A stretch of DNA of 25,723 nt from a virus. The stretch spans positions 1-25,723 of the IMG/VR virus record IMGVR_UViG_3300047491_000380, one strand, 5' to 3'. Below are positions 19,213-25,723 of the stretch, piece by piece (position 1 is the first letter of the stretch; the number at the start of each line of letters is the position of its first letter). A model generated the notes under the pieces. It saw nothing but the letters and a program-made list of their open reading frames with translations. It ran no database searches and was not told the DNA's origin. The translations under genes were made by a program, and so were the position numbers.

Positions 19213-20835
19213 ATGGCAGTCATTTCCTCGCCTCTAGCTAACTCACTTCAGGGTGGATTAATCCAGCGTGTTTCTGGATCGGCTTTTGGTGGAGGTAGAG
19301 GAATTGGTCCAATAGGATCAAGTAATGTTGGTAGTGATAGAAGTCAAGAACTTTTAGAAAATAATCAATCTACTCTTACATCTATTTCTTCTAGTTTAAG
19401 CACAATTTCGCAAGAAATTGGAGTTTTAAGAAATGGAATAGATTCGATTGCTCTAAAAATATCTCAAGAAAGTAAATTAGAAGAAGCGGCAGCAAGAGCT
19501 GACACAGAATATCAAAAGCGTTTAGCAGAAAGAGCAGTACGTTCTGAAGGAGAACAGAGATTAGAAAACAAGATACAATCTGCTTTATCTGCTCCTGTAC
19601 AAGCAATATCAAATAAAGTTAACAATACCTTTGCTAACGTTGGAAGAGCTATAACAATATTATTAACTGGATGGGGTCTCCAGCAACTTGTTAAGTTAAT
19701 TGATGCGGTAGCTAATAAAGATGTTGACGCTCTCAAGCAAATTGGATTTGATATTCTTAGAACTTTTGCATTTTTAGTTGCTGGTAATGGAGTTCTTTCC
19801 ATAATTAAAGTTGGTATTGGTAGAGTTGTTGGTTTACTTACTGGATTAGCAGCAAGAGTTTCTGGATTTGTTGTTAGTGGATTATTCATTAAACCATTCC
19901 AAGCATTAATTAATGCAATAAAAAATGGTTGGAGTAATGTAAGAGGAACTCGTCCTACTGTCCCAGGTGGTCCAGGTCGAGCACCAGTACCACCTGGGGG
20001 TGGAAAACCTAGTGGTGGTAAATTTAATGTTTTTGGTGGTATTCTTAATGTTGCATCTGGTGCATTAAACTTTTTAAATGGAGAAAATGTTGATGCTGCA
20101 CTTAATGCATTAACTATTTCTCCTCTTGGTGGAAAATTTGGCGCAGCTATTAAAGTCGGTGCTGGCACATTAGTAGCATTGGATGAAATTGCAGAATTTC
20201 TTGGTGGAAACTTAACAGGAGCAGATCCAAAGTTATTAAAACAAAAGAGAGAAGAATTAAAGAAAGCACAAGAGCAATCTAAGGGTCAGCAACAAGCGCA
20301 GACACAACCTGCTGCTCAACCACAAACTCCTTTGATGGGAGAAAAGAAAGACGATAAAGGACAAAAAGGAACAGAAGCAAGTACAGAACCAACACAAGAA
20401 ATAAAACTTCCTCCTTCTGGTGCAGCAGTTCCTCCTGGAATGGAGGGAACTTCTCAAACTACACAAACTCTTACTGTGACTCCACAGACTCCAATGACTC
20501 CTGATTCCAAATCTCTCTCATTGGGTTCTCCTACACCAACTGCAGGAATGCAAGGAACAAAACCAACAGGAGAAGTTCCTGCTCAAACAGCATCTACAGC
20601 AACACCAGCAGATGTTAAACCTGCACCTACTCAATCGGCAAATGTGAAAGCTGAAAGTCTAGGTCCAGAATCAAAACCACCTATAACAGTTGTTGCAACA
20701 GTTCCATCCCCACCACCAGCAGCAAGACCATCTGGAGGTGCTGGAGCAAGTACAAATGTTCCTAAGATTAGATCATCTAATCCTGATAATTTTTATGCTT
20801 TATATTCACAATTTAACTATAATGTGGTAACGTAA
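19213..20835 (+). CDS. Tape-measure-like/hub structural protein (gp28/gp29 position)
   Basis: The 540-residue protein has a Ser/Gly-rich start, a long helical region (residues about 45-135, SQELLENNQSTLTSISSSLS and following) with coiled-coil character, two or three hydrophobic segments (about 145-235: AITILLTGWGLQQLV, AFLVAGNGVLSIIKVGI, VSGFVVSGLFI), and from about residue 345 a Pro/Gln/Thr-rich disordered tail. The SGAAVPPG motif (residues 402-409) recurs in the next protein. Coil, membrane-like helices and place between gp51 and gp27 fit a tape-measure or hub protein that might enter the host membrane. It is not recognisably T4 gp29, so the name is positional. A PGGPGRAPVPPGGG linker separates the parts. 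Confidence 0.6.
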   Translation: MAVISSPLANSLQGGLIQRVSGSAFGGGRGIGPIGSSNVGSDRSQELLENNQSTLTSISSSLSTISQEIGVLRNGIDSIALKISQESKLEEAAARADTEYQKRLAERAVRSEGEQRLENKIQSALSAPVQAISNKVNNTFANVGRAITILLTGWGLQQLVKLIDAVANKDVDALKQIGFDILRTFAFLVAGNGVLSIIKVGIGRVVGLLTGLAARVSGFVVSGLFIKPFQALINAIKNGWSNVRGTRPTVPGGPGRAPVPPGGGKPSGGKFNVFGGILNVASGALNFLNGENVDAALNALTISPLGGKFGAAIKVGAGTLVALDEIAEFLGGNLTGADPKLLKQKREELKKAQEQSKGQQQAQTQPAAQPQTPLMGEKKDDKGQKGTEASTEPTQEIKLPPSGAAVPPGMEGTSQTTQTLTVTPQTPMTPDSKSLSLGSPTPTAGMQGTKPTGEVPAQTASTATPADVKPAPTQSANVKAESLGPESKPPITVVATVPSPPPAARPSGGAGASTNVPKIRSSNPDNFYALYSQFNYNVVT

Positions 20836-20836
20836 T

Positions 20837-22690
20837 ATGGCAATTGTATCAGGATTTACAAAATCAACTGAAGATTTACTACAACAAACTTCGGCAATTA
20901 AGTCTAGTATTTTTGCCACAAAGAAATCTTTCAGCAAAATTAACAAAGTTTTTGAGCGTCGTACTAAAATTAGATCTGAAATTTTTAGAAATAGACAGTT
21001 AGTTAATACTAGAAAAATAGAGGCTCTAAACAGAAAAGAACAAAGAGAAGCACTTGAAGCAGCAAGATTGACAATAAGAAGACCTGGAGCAGCAAGATCT
21101 AGATTAAGTGCTCCTGGAAAGGGATTCTTGGGAAGAATCATGGATTTTATTGGTAGTTTAGCAATTGGTTGGATTTTATCTAATTTACCAACCTGGATAA
21201 AGTGGGGACAAATGTTTTATGCTAGAATGGAATCTTTGTGGACTTCTTTGAGTAATTTTGTAGGAGCAGCTTATCGAGCAGTTGTATCTTTTGGGGATAC
21301 AATAAAAAATGTTTCGATGCAAATTGCAGATTTTAATTTTGCTGCGCTTCCAGGAGAAGTTCAGAAAGGAATGAATGAACTCGAAAAACAATTTGGTTTG
21401 ATGTCTGCAGAATTTGAGAAAGGATTTGGTCTTTTTGATGATTTAAAACTCGAAGATGTAACTCCTCAAGAAACAGCAGAACAAACGCCACAAGAACAAA
21501 GTGGTGCAGCACTTCCCCCATCGTATATGGGACCATCTATGACTGCGACTGGTGGATCAAAAGCTTCTCCTTACATTTATTCTGGTTATGGTCCTAGAAC
21601 AAGACCAACTGCAGGTGCTTCTACTAATCATGGTGGTGTTGATATCTCTGGAGGTCCTTGGCAAGCAGGAACTCCAATATCAGTTATTAAACCTGGAACA
21701 GTTGTCGAAACTAAAGATTTGGGAAAAAGCGGTTGGGGAAAATATGTTGTCATTAAACACGATGATGGAACTTATAGTTTGTATGGGCATTTAAGTCAAA
21801 TTAATGTTAGTCAAGGAACAAGAATTAAGAATGAATCTGGCGCAGCAACTGTAATTGGAAAGGTTGGAAGCACTGGAGTCTCAACTGGGCCTCACTTACA
21901 CTTTGAGTTGGGAAGCGGTTGGAATGGAACTATTACTGGTAAAGTTAATCCTGCATCACAAATTGACAATTATGTAAGAGGTGGTGGAAATGTTAAAGTT
22001 ACTCAAACATCACAACCAGCAACAATTGCAAATCCAACTCCACAACAAACATTGATGGGTCAACCAGCACCTTCTGGGGGGACATTATCAACTGCACAAT
22101 TAGTTTCGCTTGCAAAACAAGTTGGTATGACTAAACAAGTTAATGTTACAGGATATAGTGGTCCTTTGGATGTTCTTATGGGTGCAGTTGCTATGCAAGA
22201 ATCTCGTGGAAAATCCACATCTATGAGATCTGATACTGAAGTGTATGGTCTTTGGCAAATTCGTTGGCCAGTTCATGCTGCTAACTTGAGAAAGATTGGA
22301 ATAACATCCCCACAACAGTTATATGATCCTTTATTAAACGCAAAAGCAGCGAAGATGATTTATGAAAGTCAAGGAATATCTGCTTGGTCTGGTTTTACTG
22401 ATGGTAACTATAAAAAGTTCTTACCAGAAGCGCAAAGAGCAGCAGGAGTTGCACCAGGACAGTTTACTGCTATGCAACAGCAAAATATTCCTGGATCAAT
22501 TACTCCATCAAATGAAGGTGAAGTTGTTTTTGCAGAATTTCCAGCATCTGGCGCGGCAGTTCCACCAGGTTACGGTGGCGGTGGGGGAGGAGGAGTATCT
22601 GTAATTCCTTCAGGATCTGCAAAGAGTGAATCAGAACTGTTAAATACTTTTATCAAAAATAGACTTTTAGTAGAACTCTCATATCTCTGA
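20837..22690 (+). CDS. Hub-associated bifunctional murein hydrolase (LytM/M23 plus transglycosylase-like)
   Basis: This 617-residue protein has a helical N-terminus (residues 1-200) with one hydrophobic segment (FIGSLAIGWILSNLPTWIKW). A LytM/M23 metallopeptidase domain (about 240-375) shows NHGGVDISG (zinc ligands H and D near 265-269), YGHLS and GPHLHFELG (H353 and H355). A third domain (about 425-550) has the lytic-transglycosylase pattern GAVAMQESRGKSTS (catalytic Glu about 455) followed by YGLWQIRW and AAKMIYESQG. Both activities would cut peptidoglycan during DNA injection. A Gly-rich tail carries a second SGAAVPPG motif (571-578). The ATG at 20837 starts one base after the previous stop; the gene ends in a TGATG overlap with gp27. 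T4 places its lysozyme in gp5 instead. Confidence 0.82.
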   Translation: MAIVSGFTKSTEDLLQQTSAIKSSIFATKKSFSKINKVFERRTKIRSEIFRNRQLVNTRKIEALNRKEQREALEAARLTIRRPGAARSRLSAPGKGFLGRIMDFIGSLAIGWILSNLPTWIKWGQMFYARMESLWTSLSNFVGAAYRAVVSFGDTIKNVSMQIADFNFAALPGEVQKGMNELEKQFGLMSAEFEKGFGLFDDLKLEDVTPQETAEQTPQEQSGAALPPSYMGPSMTATGGSKASPYIYSGYGPRTRPTAGASTNHGGVDISGGPWQAGTPISVIKPGTVVETKDLGKSGWGKYVVIKHDDGTYSLYGHLSQINVSQGTRIKNESGAATVIGKVGSTGVSTGPHLHFELGSGWNGTITGKVNPASQIDNYVRGGGNVKVTQTSQPATIANPTPQQTLMGQPAPSGGTLSTAQLVSLAKQVGMTKQVNVTGYSGPLDVLMGAVAMQESRGKSTSMRSDTEVYGLWQIRWPVHAANLRKIGITSPQQLYDPLLNAKAAKMIYESQGISAWSGFTDGNYKKFLPEAQRAAGVAPGQFTAMQQQNIPGSITPSNEGEVVFAEFPASGAAVPPGYGGGGGGGVSVIPSGSAKSESELLNTFIKNRLLVELSYL

Positions 22691-24042
22691 TGTCAACAAA
22701 AAAATCTACATATGAAAAAGCTTTTATAGAATCAAACGATCAAAAAAGGGTCGTTGATATCAAAGGTGGTATCATTTCGTTTGATTATTATGAAGACATT
22801 TTTTCACCAACGATTACTGCAAAAATTAGAGTTGTAAACGACGGTAATAGTATTGAGGCACCAGATAAGCAAGGAACTCCAGATGGTGCTAAACAATCTA
22901 TCTACAATGGTTTACCTTTAAGGGGTGGAGAAAGAGTATCAATAAAAGTCGCTGCTAATTCTGATAAAAATAAACCTTTAGATTTTTCTAAGGTAGATGA
23001 TTATTTTTATGTTTCGAGTATTACAGAAGTTATATCTAATCCACAATCAGAATCATTCTTACTGAATTTAACATCAAGAGAAGCGATCACAAACGAAACA
23101 GTAAGAGTTACAAAAAAATATCCAACTAGTTCGACAATTGATTCTTCTATTAGAAGTATTCTAGAAAATGTTCTAAGAACTAAAAAAATAGGAAAATTGG
23201 ATAAGACTCAAAACAAATATGGATTTATTGGTAATCTGAGAAAACCATTCACTGTTTGCACTTGGTTATCAGCAAAAGCAGTTCCTGGTGATACATCTGG
23301 TGATGGAACAGCGGGATTTGTTTTCTATCAAACGAAAGATGGATTTCAGTTTAGATCTATTGATGGTTTGATGGGGCAAGAATCAAAAGCAACGTATACA
23401 TTATCAGGTGCTCAAGAATCCTACGATGAGGAAGGTGAACAGCAAAATAGTGACTTTAATATTTTAGATTTTACCACTGATAAGAATCAAAATCTGATTG
23501 AGAAATTGAGATTGGGAACATACTCAAGTTATCGTATGTTTTATAATCCACTTACATTTGAGTTTACTGATCCTCAAAAAGGTATCTTTAAACTGGAAGA
23601 TTATGTCAGTAAGGCAAAAAATCTAGGAGATAAACTAAAACTTCCTAAGTTATCTGGTTCTGATGGTAAAGATCTTGGAGATACTCCGACTAGGATTATT
23701 ACTCAATGCCTTGATATTGGAACAATGGAAAAAGATGTATCCACAGATGAGAATGCAGATCCATTTAAATATCAATCTCAGGCACTGATGAGATATAATG
23801 TTTTGTTCACTCAATCTGTCGATATGCTTATTCCTCTGAATACAAATCTCTCTGCTGGAGATATTATTAATTGTCAGTTCCCAAAAATTTCATCAGGTGA
23901 CAAGGAAGAGTATGATCAGGAGCAAAGCGGTCTATATATGATTAAGGAACTATGCCATCATTTTGACTCTGACTCATCTTACACATCGATGAAACTTATT
24001 AGAGATACTTTTGGTAGATACGGAGCTAATAATAAGAAATGA
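22690..24042 (+). CDS. 27: gp27, baseplate hub subunit
   Basis: The 450-residue protein begins MSTKKSTYEKAFIESNDQKR and contains GGIISFDYYEDIFSPTITAKIRVVN, LPLRGGERVSIKV, VSSITEVISNPQSESFLLNLTSREAITNETVRV and NKYGFIGNLRKPFTVCTWLSAKA, the hub fold of T4 gp27 and gpVgrG-like N-terminal domains. gp27 forms the trimeric torus that holds the gp5 spike. Length is near the T4 value (391) with a larger C-terminal part ending IKELCHHFDSDSSYTSMKLIRDTFG. Overlaps of TGATG on the left and ATGA on the right indicate coupled translation with the hydrolase and gp5. Confidence 0.9.
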   Translation: MSTKKSTYEKAFIESNDQKRVVDIKGGIISFDYYEDIFSPTITAKIRVVNDGNSIEAPDKQGTPDGAKQSIYNGLPLRGGERVSIKVAANSDKNKPLDFSKVDDYFYVSSITEVISNPQSESFLLNLTSREAITNETVRVTKKYPTSSTIDSSIRSILENVLRTKKIGKLDKTQNKYGFIGNLRKPFTVCTWLSAKAVPGDTSGDGTAGFVFYQTKDGFQFRSIDGLMGQESKATYTLSGAQESYDEEGEQQNSDFNILDFTTDKNQNLIEKLRLGTYSSYRMFYNPLTFEFTDPQKGIFKLEDYVSKAKNLGDKLKLPKLSGSDGKDLGDTPTRIITQCLDIGTMEKDVSTDENADPFKYQSQALMRYNVLFTQSVDMLIPLNTNLSAGDIINCQFPKISSGDKEEYDQEQSGLYMIKELCHHFDSDSSYTSMKLIRDTFGRYGANNKK

Positions 24043-25723
24043 TCGACGAATCACTACTTAAAAGTAATTTTCTAGGCAGAGACGGATTTCGTTGGTGGAT
24101 CGGTCAGATTCCTCCTATTGGTGCTCAGGGTGGGCAAGCAGGTGGATCTGGATGGGGTAATAGAACTAAGGTTAGAATTTTAGGATATCATCCATATAGT
24201 GAAAAAGAATTACCCAATGAGGATCTACCTTGGGCACAAGTTCTGATTCCTACAACTTCTGGTAGTGGTGCAGCAAACGTTGCAACAGATGTAAAGTTAC
24301 AACCTGGAGATACTGTCTTTGGATTCTTTCTCGATGGCGATAATGCTCAGATTCCTGTAGTTCTATCAACATTTGGAAGAACTTCTCAAGTTCCTTCGAC
24401 AGATTATGAAGGTCCTTTCCAACCTTTTACAGGATACAGTGATCAAATCAAAGAACCTAATGGTGGCGTTCAGAAGAATGAATCTAATGAGCAAAATTCC
24501 GCTTCACAAAAGAGTCCAAGAACAGTCTCTCCAGCACAAGCAAAAAGTATTGGAAACGGTGAGATCTCTTATTTTAGTGCAATCGGAGATAAAGTTCAAT
24601 TAGCATCACCAAGCAAAGGTAATGTAACAAGTAAAATATCAACTGAAATTGGAAATTTAGTTAGTCGAGTACAAAATTTAAACGCTGATATTACAAATAC
24701 ATCTGCTCAGATCCAACAAACGATTAATAGAGAGATTGATATTATTGTTGGAAAAGTTCAGTCTATTGTGAGTGGACTTGTAACTAATATGGTGAACAAG
24801 TTGTTTAAAACTCTTGCACCAATTTTTAATAAAGGTCTAAAACTTTTATACCAATTAGTTTATAATCTTGTTCTTGCTGCTACACAATGTGCTCCTTGTG
24901 CTCACTTAGCAGGAGTTGCAGCACAAAAAGCAATGTCTGCTCCAATCAAAGCAATTCAGAATGCCATTCCTTGTATAAGTAACAATATTATTAATGGATT
25001 GGGTGGAATTATCAAATCAGCACTACAGGGTGTAGTAAATAATGTTCAGAGATTTGTTGCTTGTGCTGCGAATCAATTTACTGGTGCATTAGTAAATGAT
25101 ATTATTGGAAACATTGCTGGCGCAATGCAGGGGTTAATTGGCGCTGTAGGTCCAATTCTTCAGTTCTTTGGTGGATTTAGTATCGAAGGAACTTTACGTG
25201 CAGCAGTGGACGGACTATCTGGTGGGGCCGCTTCTCTTGCTTGCGGTCAAAGTCCATCAGCGGGAAGTGGAGTTACTCAATGGGTAATCGGACAAGGACC
25301 TATTAATGTTCCACCAACACCATTTGGGCAAATACTAGAACAGGCAAATGTTGCTAAGTCTCTTTCTGACAGTGTATTGGGTGGATTTGATATCTTTAAT
25401 TCAGGAACTCGTAGTCCAGGAACAAGAACACCTCTTGGTGGTTGTTTTACAGGACCACCAGTAATTTGTGAACCACCAACCATTAACATATTTGGTGGTG
25501 GTGGGCAAGGATGTTCTGCTGCTCCTATTTTTGGTGCTTACAGTGGAATTGGTCGAGATGCAACTGCAAGTATTATTGGAGTCAGAATTCTTAATCCTGG
25601 ATCAGGATATGAATATCCACCATTCGTTGAGATTTATGATGAATGTGGACAAGGATATGGTGCTCAAGCAAGATCAATTATTAATGATAATGGACAGGTA
25701 ACAGAAATTTATCTAGTTTCTGA
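24039..25723 (+). CDS. 5: gp5-like baseplate hub/spike protein, 3' end outside window
   Basis: An open frame of 561 complete codons runs from ATG 24039 (in the gp27 stop) off the right edge without a stop. Residues 1-130 look like the gp5/VgrG OB-fold: NFLGRDGFRWWIGQIPP, TKVRILGYHP, LPWAQVLIPTTSGSG, LQPGDTVFGFFLDGD, IPVVLSTFG. Residues about 195-240 form a coiled coil, then come Ala/Gly/Ile-rich helices with cysteines (C284-A-P-C287). From about residue 470 there are glycine-rich beta repeats (NPGSGYEYPPFVEIYDE). No T4 lysozyme domain (the E-D-T catalytic pattern) is present in the visible part. The repeats likely build a beta-helical spike. gp5 identity comes from the OB-fold and position after gp27. 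Confidence 0.8.
   Translation, partial: MIDESLLKSNFLGRDGFRWWIGQIPPIGAQGGQAGGSGWGNRTKVRILGYHPYSEKELPNEDLPWAQVLIPTTSGSGAANVATDVKLQPGDTVFGFFLDGDNAQIPVVLSTFGRTSQVPSTDYEGPFQPFTGYSDQIKEPNGGVQKNESNEQNSASQKSPRTVSPAQAKSIGNGEISYFSAIGDKVQLASPSKGNVTSKISTEIGNLVSRVQNLNADITNTSAQIQQTINREIDIIVGKVQSIVSGLVTNMVNKLFKTLAPIFNKGLKLLYQLVYNLVLAATQCAPCAHLAGVAAQKAMSAPIKAIQNAIPCISNNIINGLGGIIKSALQGVVNNVQRFVACAANQFTGALVNDIIGNIAGAMQGLIGAVGPILQFFGGFSIEGTLRAAVDGLSGGAASLACGQSPSAGSGVTQWVIGQGPINVPPTPFGQILEQANVAKSLSDSVLGGFDIFNSGTRSPGTRTPLGGCFTGPPVICEPPTINIFGGGGQGCSAAPIFGAYSGIGRDATASIIGVRILNPGSGYEYPPFVEIYDECGQGYGAQARSIINDNGQVTEIYLVS

Noticed and set aside
19512-20168. 218-codon frame antisense to the tape-measure-like gene
   Set aside because: Pro/Ala-rich shadow with no ribosome site; the plus-strand gene has the expected coil and hub context.
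25721-25723. TGA at the very end of the window as a stop for gp5
   Set aside because: The gp5 frame reads TCT then GA at the edge, so this TGA is out of frame and the gene continues.

Overview
The window is a stretch of the genome of a T4-like cyanophage (a cyanomyovirus of marine Synechococcus or Prochlorococcus). The evidence is an AT-rich, almost gap-free gene order with T4 core genes in cyanophage arrangement (gp33, gp59, gp32, gp53, gp48, gp4, a gp54-like gene, gp26, gp51, gp27, gp5), phoH and thyX, families otherwise typical of cyanobacteria (DUF1825, DUF4278), and T4-type late promoter motifs. No tRNA, rRNA, CRISPR array, insertion sequence or photosynthesis gene was seen. All identifications come from reading translated sequence; no database search was run.

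Region 1 (1-4609) is an accessory sugar-modification cassette: a 2OG-Fe(II) oxygenase (5' end outside the window), an ADP-heptose-type adenylyltransferase and PfkB-type sugar kinase (the two halves of HldE as separate genes, in inverted order and overlapping by 50 bases), a carbamoyltransferase without its usual C-terminal domain, a small HAD phosphatase, a cupin, a second 2OG-Fe(II) oxygenase and, convergent, an HldD-type epimerase. Together they look like a pathway making and decorating a heptose-like nucleotide sugar; the acceptor is unknown.

Region 2 (4610-8913) carries a repeat-rich fibre-like protein with a tandem internal duplication, a glutaredoxin, a small membrane protein, two conserved phage proteins of unknown function, a strong palindromic terminator, and a protein starting with a T4-like capsid-targeting peptide followed by a glycine-zipper region, behind a perfect TATAAATA late promoter.

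Region 3 (8914-10412) is an early-type cluster of very small genes behind two sigma70-like promoters. It leads into thyX, a small conserved gene, phoH, a PD-(D/E)XK exonuclease, gp33, gp59, a DUF1825 gene and gp32 (10409-14892): nucleotide metabolism, replication/recombination and late-transcription control. gp32 has its own strong promoter and terminator.

Region 4 (14920-25723) is the baseplate/head-completion module: leftward gp53, gp48, an unknown gene and gp4, then rightward a gp54-like tube protein, gp26, gp51, a tape-measure-like protein, a large hub protein with both a LytM/M23 peptidase and a lytic-transglycosylase-like domain, gp27 and a gp5-like spike/hub protein that runs off the right edge. 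Two TCTAAATA boxes in opposite orientations lie between the diverging operons. The most notable points are the heptose-type cassette, the apparent move of cell-wall hydrolase activity from gp5 to a separate hub protein, the capsid-targeting-peptide protein, and the zinc-finger-less gp32.
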